Assembly: GCA_029237695.1 (NCBI GenBank)
Contig: CM055279.1
Span: 22,447,919 to 22,511,918 of the forward strand
Length of the DNA stretch: 64,000 nt
Direction: 5' to 3'
From: Conchocele bisecta
Lineage: Eukaryota; Mollusca; Bivalvia; Lucinida; Thyasiridae
Below, one piece after another: positions 1 through 12,100 of the stretch. The position numbers were made by a program, and so were the translations under genes. Below the pieces are notes generated by a model. The model was not told the DNA's origin. It did not search any database and saw only the letters and a program-made list of their open reading frames with translations. Position 1 is the stretch's first letter. Every line of letters starts with the position of its first letter.

Positions 1-387
1 GGTGTCAAACCCTCCAAGTGGTAAAACTGTCCGATAACATGTACAAACTAAAATGGCCAGAGATGGCAACTCAATGCTCTGTATAATATACTCTAAGAAG
101 AACAGGGTCAGATATACTTTATAAAGATATTCAGTCACATGTATGATTCCACTACATTTGAAACAAAAGGTCATATTCTATAAATTCAGTCCTTAACAAG
201 AGACTGCAACACCACATCATAGTTTAACCCTAACACAGACATATGTTAGTTTTTATATATAATTTACCCCATGTTAATCCCATTCAATCCCATGTTAATC
301 CCATCAAGGTCAAGATTAACAAATAGTTTTGAAAAGTTCAATGTGGCTCTGACTGGAGAAATAGGGTTTATCCTGTCAACCCCAGCC
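1..387. other. No gene recognised
   Basis: This is AT-rich non-coding sequence. It contains a short duplicated stretch (CCATGTTAATCCCAT twice near 270-305). No coding or RNA signal was seen. Confidence 0.5.
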
Positions 388-572
388 AAAATAACCCCAG
401 TCACCACTTATATTGATACGCAATGATTAGGTCGTATTGACAGGATATCAAAAATGTTTCATGGCACCTTGTTTCACGACACATGTGAAACAAGGTGCCA
501 TGAAACATTTTTGATATCCTGTCAATACGACCTAATCATTGCGTATCAATATAAGCGGTGGCTGGGGTTATT
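388..572. mobile_element. Hairpin MITE (long palindrome)
   Basis: This is a nearly perfect inverted repeat with arms of about 88-90 bp meeting near 481. It contains GATATCAAAAATGTTTCATG and its complement, with AAAATAACCCCAG / CTGGGGTTATTTT at the outer ends. A related hairpin lies at about 16180-16330, next to the same companion element, so this is a dispersed foldback family. Confidence 0.7.
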
Positions 573-609
573 TTTTTTGCATTTTAAAGCCATTAGTAGG
601 TGTTGATTG

Positions 610-725
610 GATAAATAGAATAGTAGGTCAGTGCCATGAATGGGAAAAAATATCTGGCACGGCTCGGAAACGGGATGTACTCGGCTACCCTAACCAATTC
701 ATGGCACTAACCTACTATTCTCCGT
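610..725. mobile_element. Inverted-repeat MITE, GAATAGTAGGTTAG family
   Basis: The ends are inverted copies of GAATAGTAGGTCAGTGCC; the inner arm is GGGAAAAAATATCTGGC. Other copies are at 15841-16022, 16016-16163 and 33508-33718. Confidence 0.65.
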
Positions 726-956
726 TTATGGGATTTGTGAGGAGTATAGCTCCTGCTACAAATGTGCTCCTGTGTGCAAATAACACACTCATGTAGCCTG
801 AAAATAACTGATATTGCTTTTTCCAAGCACGACAGGTGGTTCATTGATTGAATGGCGAATAGTGTGTATTGCAAACAGACTGACGGATGCACAGGCTGAT
901 CTGGACCAACATTGATCACAAACCCATAATCCCCATTTCTCCAGTCACAGTCAAAA
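721..956. mobile_element. Degenerate MITE of the GGCTGTGACTGGAG family
   Basis: The body matches better copies at 17537, 24890 and 51749: GGGATTTGTGA near the left end, the dispersed CAGGCTGATCTGG box, and CCCCATTTCTCCAGTCACAG at the right end. Confidence 0.6.
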
Positions 957-984
957 CTGTGCATGTTCTGATGTTACATCGCTT

Positions 985-1292
985 ATTGTTATGTCGTGAC
1001 ACCATTACTGACATAATTATATCTGATGAAGCCTGTCAGACCGTGTAGTGTATATTATGTTGTGACACCATTACTGACATATATCTGATGAAGCCTGTCA
1101 GACTGTGTATATTATGTTGTGACACCATTACTGACATATATCTGATGAAGCCTGTCAGACCGTGTAGTGTGTATTGTTATGTTGTAACACCATTACTGAC
1201 ATATATCTGATGAAGCCTGTCAGACCGTGTAGTGTGTATTGTTATGTTGTAACACCATTACTGACATATATCTGATGAAGCCTGTCAGACCA
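985..1292. repeat. Tandem repeat, about 67-bp unit, five copies
   Basis: Each unit contains CACCATTACTGACATA and ATCTGATGAAGCCTGTCAGA. One unit is shortened to about 55 bp. No coding potential is evident. Confidence 0.85.
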
Positions 1293-1305
1293 TGGCCCAA
1301 TTTAC

Positions 1306-1540
1306 AGCTAAAGTAGAGCCTATGACATTTGTGACCGCTGTAGAGCCAAATCAGCCTGTATATCCATGCAGTCTAATGAGGGTCTGCATTATTCTAAATT
1401 CTGTCAGTGAAACATTCATCATGCTCCAGTAAACGGCGTAGAGCATTATCCGAGTGTATGAATGCACCTGCAGATCTGGGGTAGTGCTTTCTGAGCATGT
1501 ACTCTGAAATCATACTCAAAATCAGGCAGTTTAACTCCAG
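1306..1540. mobile_element. MITE body leading into the 36-bp satellite
   Basis: Degenerate body of the GGCTGTGACTGGAG family. Its right-hand terminal repeat (CCAGTCACAGCCAT near 1540) is continuous with the following satellite, marking the likely birthplace of that array. Confidence 0.55.
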
Positions 1541-4500
1541 TCACAGCCATCAATGCCATAAGCCCCATTTCTGCAGTCAGAGCCATAAATGCCATAAGCC
1601 CCATTTCTGCAGTCACAGCCACAAATGTCATAAGCCCTATTTCTACAGAGTCCACAGCCACATGTCATAAGCCCCACCATTTCTCCAGTCACACGCCAAA
1701 ACATGCACCATGCAACGCCCCATTTCATAACAGTCACAGCCACAAATGTCATAAGCACCATTTCTCGAGTCACAGCCACAAATGTCATAAGCACCATTTC
1801 TCCAATCACAGCCACAAATGTCAAAAGCCCCATTTCTCCAGTCAGAGCCATAAATGCCATAAGCCCCATTTCTGCAGTCACAGCCACAAATGTCATAAGC
1901 CCCATTTCTACAGTCACAGCCATAAATGCCATAAGCCCCATTTCTCCAGTCACAGCCACAAATGTCATAAGCCCCATTTCTACAGTCACAGCCACAAATG
2001 CCATAAGCCCCATTTCTACAGTCACACCCACAAATGCCATAAGCCCCATTTCTCCATCATAGCCACAAATGCCATAAGCCCCATTTCTCCATCACAGCCA
2101 CAAATGCCATAAGCCCCATTTCTCCAGTCACAGCCACAAATGTCATAAGCCCCATTTCTACAGTCACAGCCACAAATGCCATAAGCCCCATTTCTACAGT
2201 CACAGCCACAAATGCCATAAGCCCCATTTCTCCAGTCACAGCCACAAATGTCATAAGCACCATTTCTCCAGTCACAGCCACAAATGCCATAAGCCCCATT
2301 TCTACAGTCACAGCCACAAATGTCATAAGCACCATTTCTCCAGTCACAGCCATAAATGCCATAAGCCCCATTTCTACAGTCACAGCCATAAATGTCATAA
2401 GCCCCATTTCTGCAGCCACAGACACAAATGTCATAAGCCCCATTTCTCCAGTCACAGCCATAAATGCCATAAGCCCCATTTCTCCATCACAGCCACAAAT
2501 GTCATAAGCCCCATTTCTCCATCACAGCCACAAATGTCATAAGCGCCATTTCTCCATCACATCCACAAATGTCATAAGCACCATTTCTCCAGTCAGAGCC
2601 AAAAATGTCATAAGCCCCATTTCTCCAGTCACAGCCACAAATGTCATAAGCACCATTTCTCCAGTCACAGCCACAAATGCCATAAGCCCGATTTCTACAG
2701 TCACAGCCATAAATGGCATAAGCCCCATTTCTACAGTCACAGCCATAAATGCCATGAGCCCCATTTCTCCAGCCACAGCCATAAATGCCATGAGCCCCAT
2801 TTCTCCAGCCACAGACACAAATGTCATAAGCCCCATTTCTCCAGTCACAGCCATAAATGCTATAAGCCCCATTTCTCCATCACAGCCACAAATGTCATAA
2901 GCCCCATTTCTCCATCACAGCCACAAATGTCATAAGCCCCATTTCTCCATCACAGCCACAAATGTCATAAGCACCATTTCTCCAGTCAGAGCCACAAATG
3001 TCATAAGCCCCATTTCTCCAGTCACAGCCACAAATGTCATAAGCACCATTTCTCCAGTCACAGCCACAAATGCTATAAGCCCCATTTCTCCATCATAGCC
3101 ACAAATGCCATAAGCCCCATTTCTCCATCACAGCCACAAATGCCATAAGCCCCATTTCTCCAGTCACAGCCACAAATGTCATAAGCCCCATTTCTACAGT
3201 CACAGCCATAAATGCCATAAGCACCATTTCTCCAGTCAGAGCCACAAATGTCATAAGCACCATTTCTCGAGTCACAGCCACAAATGCCAATAGCACCATT
3301 TCTCCAGTCAGAGCCATAAATGCCATAAGCCCCATTTCTCCAGTCACAGCCACAAATGCCATAAGCCCCATTTCTCCAGTCACAGCCACAAATGTCATAA
3401 GCCCCATTTCTCCAGTCACAGCCACAAATGCCATAAGCCACATTTCTACAGTCATAGCCACAAATGTCATAAGCACCATTTCTCGAGTCACAGCCACAAA
3501 TGTCATAAGCACCATTTCTCCAATCACAGCCACAAATGTCAAAAGCCCCATTTCTCCAGTCAGAGCCATAAATGCCATAAGCCCCATTTCTGCAGTCACA
3601 GCCACAAATGTCATAAGCCCCATTTCTACAGTTACAGCCATAAATGCCATAAGACCCCATCTCCAGTCACAGCCACATGTCATAAGTCCCCATTTCTACA
3701 GTCACAGTCACAGCCACATGCCCCATAAGCCCCATTTCTACAGTCACACCCACAAATGCCATAAGCCCCATTTCTCCATCATAGCCACAAATGCCATAAG
3801 CCCCATTTCTCCATCACAGCCCACAAATGCCATAAGCCCCATTTCTCCAGTCACAGCCACAAATGTCATAAGCCCCATTTCTACAGTCACAGCCACAAAT
3901 GCCATAAGCCCCATTTCTACAGTCACACCCACAAATGCCATAAGCCCCCATTTCTCCAGTCACAGCCACAAATGTCCATAAGCACCATTTCTCCAGTCAC
4001 AACCACAAATGCCATAAAGCCCCTTTCTACAGTCACAGCCACAAATGTCATAAGCACCATTTCTCCAGTCACAGCCACAAATGCCATAAGCCCCATTTCT
4101 ACAGTCACAGCCATAAATGTCATAAGCCCCATTTCTGCAGCCACAGACACAAATGTCATAAGCCCCATTTCTCCAGTCACAGCCATAAATGCCATAAGCC
4201 CCATTTCTCCATCACAGCCACAAATGTCATAAGCCCCATTTTTCCATCACAGCCACAAATGTCATAAGCCCCATTTCTCCATCACATCCACAAATGTCAT
4301 AAGCACCATTTCTCCAGTCAGAGCCAAAAATGTCATAAGCCCCATTTCTCCAGTCACAGCCACAAATGTCATAAGCACCATTTCTCCAGTCACAGCCACA
4401 AATGCCATAAGCCCGATTTCTACAGTCACAGCCATAAATGGCATAAGCCCCATTTCTACAGTCACAGCCATAAATGCCATGAGCCCCATTTCTCCAGCCA

Positions 4501-5860
4501 CAGCCATAAATGCCATGAGCCCCATTTCTCCAGCCACAGACACAAATGTCATAAGCCCCATTTCTCCAGTCACAGCCATAAATGCTATAAGCCCCATTTC
4601 TCCATCACAGCCACAAATGTCATAAGCCCCATTTCTCCATCACAGCCACAAATGTCATAAGCCCCATTTCTCCATCACAGCCACAAATGTCATAAGCACC
4701 ATTTCTCCAGTCAGAGCCACAAATGTCATAAGCCCCATTTCTCCAGTCACAGCCACAAATGTCATAAGCACCATTTCTCCAGTCACAGCCACAAATGCCA
4801 TAAGCCCCATTTCTCCATCATAGCCACAAATGCCATAAGCCCCATTTCTCCATCACAGCCACAAATGCCATAAGCCCCATTTCTCCAGTCATAGCCACAA
4901 ATGTCATAAGCCCCATTTCTACAGTCACAGCCATAAATGTCATAAGCACCATTTCTCCAGTCAGAGCCACAAATGTCATAAGCACCATTTCTCGAGTCAC
5001 AGCCACAAATGCCAATAGCCCCATTTCTCCAGTCAGAGCCATAAATGCCATAAGCCCCATTTCTCCAGTCACAGCCACAAATGTCATAAGCCCCATTTCT
5101 AGAGTCACAGCCATAAATGTCATAAGCCCCATTTCTCCAGTCACAGCGACAAATGTCATAAGCCCCATTTCTACAGTCACAGCCACAAATGCCATAAGCC
5201 CCATTTCTACAGTCACAGCCACAAATGCCATAAGCCCCATTTCTCCAGTCACAGCCACAAATGTCATAAGCACCATTTCTCCAGTCACAGCCACAAATGC
5301 CATAAGCCCCATTTACATCACAGTTCACCCCAGCCACAAATTCCATAAGCCCCATTTCTCCAGTCACAAATACCATAAGCCCCATTTCTACAGTCACAGC
5401 CACAAATGCCATAAGCCCCATTTCTACAGTCACAGCCACAAATGCCCATAAGCCCCATTTTCTCCAGTCACAGCCACAAATGTCATAAGCTTTTTTTCCA
5501 TTTCTCCAGTCACAGCCACAAATGCCATAAGCCCCATTTCTACAGTCACAGCCACAAACGTTATAAGCCCCATTTATACAGTCACAGCCACAAATGCCAT
5601 AAGCATCATTTCTCCAGTCACAGCCACAAACGTCATAAACCCCATTTATACAGTCACAGCCACAAATGCCATAAGCCCCATTTCTACAGTCACAGCCACA
5701 AACGTCATAGGCCCCATTTATACAGTCACAGCCACAAATGCCATAAGCCCCATTTCTACAGTCACAGCCACAAACGTCATAAGCCCGATTTATACAGTCA
5801 CAGCCACAAATGCCATAAGCACCATTTCTCCAGTCAGAGCCATAAATGCCATAGGCCCCG
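1537..5860. repeat. 36-bp satellite, about 120 copies, with higher-order structure
   Basis: The unit is about 36 bp (some 33 bp), built from CATAAGCCCCATTTCTCCAG followed by TCACAGCCACAAATGC. The variants CTCCAG, CTACAG and CTGCAG recur. Because the length is a multiple of three, several frames stay open on both strands, giving 12-residue repeats such as MGLMAFVAVTVE (minus) and HKCHKPHFYSHS (plus). These are by-products and not evidence for a protein. The stretch around 2090-2880 recurs about 1725 bp to the right (around 3815-4600) with the same order of variant units. The unit is the terminal inverted repeat of the dispersed GGCTGTGACTGGAG MITE. Confidence 0.95.
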
Positions 5861-6240
5861 TTTCTCCAGTTTCAGTTCAAATGCTACAGCCACATACGAG
5901 ACAAGCCGTGTGATTTTGTACCGAAGAAGATATTATTTTGGGAATGACGTCAAAAGTTAGCAAAATGATCATAGCTAATGTGGAATTCTATTCTGCATTT
6001 ACTATGAAAATGTCATAAACTGTCGATGTCGTTTACAGTAAATATCAGTTCTTGTAAATATTTTTCATGAAAAATAATTATTTCTCCAGTCACAGCCACA
6101 CAGTCCAAGTCCAATAACCCTGAATTCTCCATCCCAGTCCAAATCCAATAACCCTGATTTCTCCAAGTCCAATAAGGCCAATTTCTCCAGTCACATCCCG
6201 ATACATCGACAGAGTCAGATAGAGAGACGGGGAGAGCTGG
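5861..6240. other. Degenerate satellite edge, no gene
   Basis: AT-rich sequence with a few short satellite-like fragments (TTTCTCCAGTCACAGCCACA near 6080, TTTCTCCAGTCACA near 6180). A palindromic CRE-like octamer TGACGTCA lies at 5945-5952. Confidence 0.5.
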
Positions 6241-6484
6241 AGGCCGTTTCACTAAACTTTGTACGACTAAAATGTTCATAAGTGCAAAGTTATGATGGTC
6301 TGTAAATTTCACATTAACAATCTGTTCTTGTAAAGTTATTGGATTTACATTTATTGAGCATAGGCTGCATATGCAATGCAGCCTATGCTCAATAACTGTA
6401 ATCCATCAATTGAATTTTCCAGACGATTCTAAATTTGCATTTGCGAACATTTTAATCGAACAAAATTTAGTGAAACGGGCCCCT
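6241..6484. mobile_element. MITE, CCGTTTCACTAAACTTTGTA family
   Basis: The inverted ends are GGCCGTTTCACTAAACTTTG and its complement at 6460-6483. The core is a palindrome around GCATAGGCTGCATATGCA. Other copies: 17256-17497, 19488-19726, 24338-24829 (internally duplicated), 30136-30514 (composite) and a fragment at 36390-36440. Its right edge touches the exon 9 splice donor. Confidence 0.8.
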
Positions 6485-6487
6485 CAC

Positions 6488-6700
6488 CTGGAAGATGAGG
6501 CCGACAGCGAGCACGTAGCTGCAGACAAACATGCCGCCGAGCCCGGTGAGGTGGAGGGTGCGCCGTCCCAGTCTGTCCATGAGGATCGCGGACATGAACG
6601 TCATGCACACATTCACCACACCCGTGCCCAACGTCGCGTACTGGGCTTGGATAACAGTGAGCCCCGCGGACACAAATATACTCGTCGAATAATTTATCAC
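6488..6700 (-). CDS. GLUT exon 9: helices 7-8 region and DRLGRRTL motif
   Basis: The exon has 71 codons in phase 0, beginning VINYSTSIFVSAGLTV, including MDRLGRRTLHL, and ending YVLAVGLIFQ. The D-R-x-G-R-R motif lies between helices 8 and 9. Compared with the common class I stretch NAVFYYSTSIF, this protein has NAVINYSTSIF. The acceptor is TGTATTTGCAG and the donor is CAG|GTGAGG. A MITE (6241-6484) begins almost immediately after the donor. Later exons are not present in 1-6487. Confidence 0.96.
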
Positions 6701-6852
6701 CTGCAAATACATGTATAATGGGTTTATTTAACAAATAAAATCATGGGATGTTTACTGTAGTACGAAAACCATTGGTCAGTTTAAAGTGTGTGGAGTCCAA
6801 ATTTACATTGCATGTTCAGCGTTAAAATTAGAAATCTTATTTTTTTATTTTA

Positions 6853-7146
6853 TTATAATTCCAGCACAAAAATATTTACACAATTCCCTAACATTTATTG
6901 GCCCGTAGCAAGTCTCTGTCCAAAATTTATATCCCAGTAAACTACCACGCCAAACTACTTTCCGTAACCGTGAGGCGCAGTTAAAATAATTCTTAAGAAA
7001 ACGGAAAATAAACACATTTTCTTGATGAATTATCGGGGATATAAACTTGGAAAAGTCGCGGGAATAATGGACGAGGCCTTCGTCCAGTATTCCCGCGACT
7101 TTTCCAAGTTTATACCCTGATAAATTCCACAAAAAGGCCATTCGTT
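6853..7146. mobile_element. Foldback MITE, CCAGCACAAAAATATTTACA family
   Basis: Partial copy. One end is ATAATTCCAGCACAAAAATA; the other contains inverted copies of TCGCGGGAATACTGGACGA that fold back on each other. Full-length relatives (about 350 bp) are at 13049-13406, 18121-18474 and 31829-32194; partial ones at 12800-13009, 27720-27977 and 32336-32453. Confidence 0.75.
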
Positions 7147-8240
7147 CCTCTATTGTCGCAATTAGTTGAACATCGATGTAGCCGGTCAATCGGGTGACGT
7201 TATTAACAAGAACAATGAATGTCAAGTATTTTATTGACATGAAACATTAACAAATCAACAAAGTTGCGCGATGTCATGTGGGGCTATGGTTATGTACTGG
7301 GATATAAACGTAATACGTTGAATGGACGTTTCCATTATGAATGTAAGGACAGGATACTATAATAATACCACAATAATTCCAACTTCAAATGATGTACACG
7401 ATTCTGAGCATTTTGATTGGCCGAGAGTATCCACATCCGTGGCACATGGCAGTTAATACATGAATAAGCTCCTGACGAGTTGAAATTCTGTATGGATTCT
7501 AATGTTCCAATGCGAAAATAGAGTTTATTCAACTACCATTTTAAAAATACCGGATTTATTTCCCCCGAGACATCTGAAAATCCGAAAAATAAACGAGTGC
7601 GGAAATGACGTCAAAACAGGACGTCAAATACGTCTTGCGAACTTCTAGGAGGAAATATTTCCTTCAACGAAATAAATCCCTCCCGAATCACGGTAAATCA
7701 CTGGGTAACATATAATATAACATATATATCTTGTTCATAGAAACAGCTACGTAATTTTGATTTCAAAAAGTTTAAATGACGTCACATTTGACGTCCCACA
7801 ATGTAACGTCAAAATGCGAGAAAACACGTCATTGTATAACTATTCATGCGCACATCACAATTCATTGATTATAATCTCAAAAATAGACTAAATGTGTATG
7901 TATCCGCCGTGGAAGTGTAATATTCTATCGTACATGTTTGAATAGTGGAAATACACTCAGGTCCGTCGGCGTCCATGCAAGCAACTCATTTGCTACGCTC
8001 ACTCGTTGCTTATGCGGAAGCCGACGCACACTCCTGTATTATTTCCCAATATTCAAAATGTACGACGGAATATCCTCTATATATTGCGAAAACATACGTA
8101 CAATTTTGTTCATTTTCCATTTATTTAAGCAATGAAGAGTACTTGATTGATTAATTGTCAGATTGAATGAATGAGAGCTTAGATGAGATGGGAAAGCACC
8201 TGTATGTGGGAGGGGCTGGGCATCACAAATACATGTACAG
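7147..8240. other. Intron 8 sequence, no gene; CRE-like octamers
   Basis: AT-rich intronic DNA. TGACGTCA occurs at 7608-7615 and 7777-7784 with further ACGTC half sites between 7600 and 7830. Part of this stretch (AGGAAATATTTCCTTC near 7650) recurs at 46965-46982, so it is partly a dispersed repeat. The short open frames look random. Confidence 0.5.
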
Positions 8241-8243
8241 TAG

Positions 8244-8543
8244 CCTATTTCACCAACATTGCAAAGTATACTTTAGTAGCAAAGTATACTTTGAGGGAGA
8301 AATTTTCAATTTTATAAATTTATTAATTTTTATTATACTGAATTTATTACATTATCACAGCCAATTTGGCTGTGATAATGTAATAAATTCAGTATAATAA
8401 TTCTGCATACTTTTAATCATGAAATATATGCATTTGTTAGTTCTATATGAAATAATGCATTTCAGGAAAAATAAATGATTACTCCCTCAAAGTAAACTTT
8501 GCTAGTAAAGTATACTTTGCAATGTTGATGAAATAGGCTACAT
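8244..8543. mobile_element. MITE with AGTATACTTTG ends and a palindromic core
   Basis: The ends are inverted copies of CAACATTGCAAAGTATACTT. The centre is a long palindrome around CACAGCCAATTTGGCTGTG with ATTATACTGAATTTATTACA arms. Copies at 19945-20236 and 55326-55586 share both ends and most of the core. Confidence 0.85.
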
Positions 8544-8569
8544 ATGTAGCTCCTGATCTAATAGCACAC

Positions 8570-8735
8570 AGCTGCAACCTGAACAAGGTATTTATTGCTT
8601 GTTAGAAGCATGAAAGGTGTTGGAATGGTGAACAGTGCATATCCTGATCAGACTGTGCGGATGCACAGGCTGATCTGGATCTACGCTGATCACAAAATCT
8701 GATAACCCCCATTTCTCCACTCACATCCACATACA
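8570..8735. mobile_element. Partial MITE, GGCTGTGACTGGAG family
   Basis: Contains GGATGCACAGGCTGATCTGG and ends CCCCATTTCTCCACTCACAT; the left end is eroded. Confidence 0.6.
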
Positions 8736-8906
8736 TCCATACTGCCTGATCAGGGACTATGCTGATCACCATTCAATTTTAGTATTGTTTTCGCATCCAA
8801 ATAACTTTTGATTGATCTGTTTGAACATGGACACATATTCATCAGACCTACACTTGTCACAAATGTAGTAAGTTCAGTTTTCTCGACGGCGGCCCAATCT
8901 ACTCAC

Positions 8907-9005
8907 GGCATTGATCCCCGAAAGCTGCTGAGAAAGTTGCATCATGAGACTGATCACAAGTGGCTTCCTTAGCGATGGACTGGTGATCAGATCTTTGATT
9001 GTAAA
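8907..9005 (-). CDS. GLUT exon 8: helix 7 with QLS motif
   Basis: The exon has 33 codons in phase 0, beginning FTIKDLITSPSLRKPLVI and ending QLSQQLSGINA. QQLSGIN in helix 7 lines the substrate path; QLS is associated with glucose rather than fructose selectivity in this family. The acceptor is CTCTTATTTCAG and the donor is GCC|GTGAGT. The first 28 nt of the exon, with the last part of intron 7, are the founding copy of the 90-bp satellite that starts about 175 bp upstream in transcript direction. Confidence 0.95.
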
Positions 9006-9178
9006 CTGAAATAAGAGAACAACAATATTGAGTTCAGTCAAGTTATAGACTGGTCCGTCTAGTTATAGACTGGTCCATCTAGTCATGGACTGATCCGTCT
9101 AGTTATGGACTGGTCCAAAAGTAAATGCAAAATTTAATTTTAGAACAAGGGCATCATTATCACTAAGCTAATCCCCTC

Positions 9179-12100
9179 GGGATCAGATCTTTGACTGTAA
9201 ACTGAAATAAGAGAACAACAATATTGAGATCAGTCTAGTCATGGACTGGTGATCAGATCTTTGACTGTAAACTGAAATAAGAGAACAACAATATTGAGAT
9301 CAGTCTAGTCATGGACTGATCTGTCTAGTCATGGACTGGTGATCAGATCTTTGACTGTAAACTGAAATAAGAGAACAACAATATTGAGATCAGTCTAGTC
9401 ATGGACTGGTCTGTCTAGTCATGGACTGGTGATCAGATCTTTGACTGTAAACTGAAATAAGAGAACAACAATATTGAGATCAGTCTAGTCATGGACTGGT
9501 CTGTCTAGTCATGGACTGGTGATCAGATCTTTGACTGTAAACTGAAATAAGAGAACAACAATATTGAGATCAGTCTAGTCATGGACTGGTCTGTCTAGTC
9601 ATGGACTGGTGATCAGATCTTTGACTGTAAACTGAAATAAGAGAACAACAATATTGAGATCAGTCTAGTCATGGACTGGTCTGTCTAGTCATGGACTGGT
9701 GATCAGATCTTTGACTGTAAACTGAAATAAGAGAACAACAATATTGAGATCAGTCTAGTCATGGACTGGTCTGTCTAGTCATGGACTGGTGATCGAATCT
9801 TTGACTGTAAACTGAAATAAGAGAACAACAATATTGAGATCAGTCTAGTCATGGACTGGTCTGTCTAGTCATGGACTGGTGATCAGATCTTTGACTGTAA
9901 ACTGAAATAAGAGAACAACAATATTGAGATCAGTCTAGTCATGGACTGATCTGTCTAGTCATGGACTGGTGATCAGATCTTTGACTGTAAACTGAAATAA
10001 GAGAACAACAATATTGAGATCAGTCTAGTCATGGACTGGTCTGTCTAGTCATGGACTGGTGATCAGATCTTTGACTGTAAACTGAAATAAGAGAACAACA
10101 ATATTGAGATCAGTCTAGTCATGGACTGGTCTGTCTAGTCATGGACTGGTGATCAGATCTTTGACTGTAAACTGAAATAAGAGAACAACAATATTGAGAT
10201 CAGTCTAGTCATGGACTGGTCTGTCTAGTCATGGACTGGTGATCAGATCTTTGACTGTAAACTGAAATAAGAGAACAACAATATTGAGATCAGTCTAGTC
10301 ATGGACTGGTCTGTCTAGTCATGGACTGGTGATCAGATCTTTGACTGTAAACTGAAATAAGAGAACAACAATATTGAGATCAGTCTAGTCATGGACTGGT
10401 CTGTCTAGTCATGGACTGGTGATCAGATCTTTGACTGTAAACTGAAATAAGAGAACAACAATATTGAGATCAGTCTAGTCATGGACTGGTCTGTCTAGTC
10501 ATGGACTGGTGATCAGATCTTTGACTGTAAACTGAAATAAGAGAACAACAATATTGAGATCAGTTCTAGTCATGGACTGGTCTGTCTAGTCATGGACTGG
10601 TGATCAGATCTTTGACTGTAAACTGAAATAAGAGAACAACAATATTGAGATCAGTCTAGTCATGGACTGGTCTGTCTAGTCATGGACTGGTGATCAGATC
10701 TTTAGACTGTAAACTGAAATAAGAGAACAACAATATTGAGATCAGTCAGTCATGGACTGGTCTGTCTAGTCATGGACTGGTGATCAGATCTTTGACTGTA
10801 AACTGAAATAAGAAGAACAACAATATTGAGATCAGTCTAGTCATGGACTGGTCTGTCTAGTCATGGACTGGTGATCAGATCTTTGACTGTAAACTGAAAT
10901 AAGAGAACAACAATATTGAGATCAGTCTAGTCATGGACTGGTCTGTCTAGTCATGGACTGGTGATCAGATCTTTGACTGTAAACTGAAATAAGAGAACAA
11001 CAATATTGAGATCAGTCTAGTCATGGACTGGTCTGTCTAGTCATGGACTGGTGATCAGATCTTTGACTGTAAACTGAAATAAGAGAACAACAATATTGAG
11101 ATCAGTCTAGTCATGGACTGGTCTGTCTAGTCATGGACTGGTGATCAGATCTTTGACTGTAAACTGAAATAAGAGAACAACAATATTGAGATCAGTCTAG
11201 TCATGGACTGGTCTGTCTAGTCATGGACTGGTGATCAGATCTTTGACTGTAAACTGAAATAAGAGAACAACAATATTGAGATCAGTCTAGTCATGGACTG
11301 GTCTGTCTAGTCATGGACTGGTGATCAGATCTTTGACTGTAAACTGAAATAAGAGAACAACAATATTGAGATCAGTCTAGTCATGGACTGGTCTGTCTAG
11401 TCATGGACTGGTGATCAGATCTTTGACTGTAAACTGAAATAAGAGAACAACAATATTGAGATCAGTCTAGTCATGGACTGGTCTGTCTAGTCATGGACTG
11501 GTGATCAGATCTTTGACTGTAAACTGAAATAAGAGAACAACAATATTGAGATCAGTCTAGTCATGGACTGGTCTGTCTAGTCATGGACTGGTGATCAGAT
11601 CTTTGACTGTAAACTGAAATAAGAGAACAACAATATTGAGATCAGTCTAGTCATGGACTGGTCTGTCTAGTCATGGACTGGTGATCAGATCTTTGACTGT
11701 AAACTGAAATAAGAGAACAACAATATTGAGATCAGTCTAGTCATGGACTGGTCTGTCTAGTCATGGACTGGTGATCAGATCTTTGACTGTAAACTGAAAT
11801 AAGAGAACAACAATATTGAGATCAGTCTAGTCATGGACTGGTCTGTCTAGTCATGGACTGGTGATCAGATCTTTGACTGTAAACTGAAATAAGAGAACAA
11901 CAATATTGAGATCAGTCTAGTCATGGACTGGTCGTCTAGTCATGGACTGGTGATCAGATCTTTGACTGTAAACTGAAATAAGAGAACAACAATATTGAGA
12001 TCAGTCTAGTCATGGACTGATCTGTCTAGTCATGGACTGGTGATCAGATCTTTGACTGTAAACTGAAATAAGAGAACAACAATATTGAGATCAGTCTAGT

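Noticed and set aside
1446..5960. Many overlapping open frames of 60-220 codons on both strands
   Set aside because: They are by-products of a 36-bp satellite whose length is divisible by three; unit drift rather than codon constraint is visible.
6371..6734. Open frames on the plus strand and in a second minus frame over GLUT exon 9
   Set aside because: Shadows of the real exon; only one minus frame carries DRLGRRTL and fits the splice phases.
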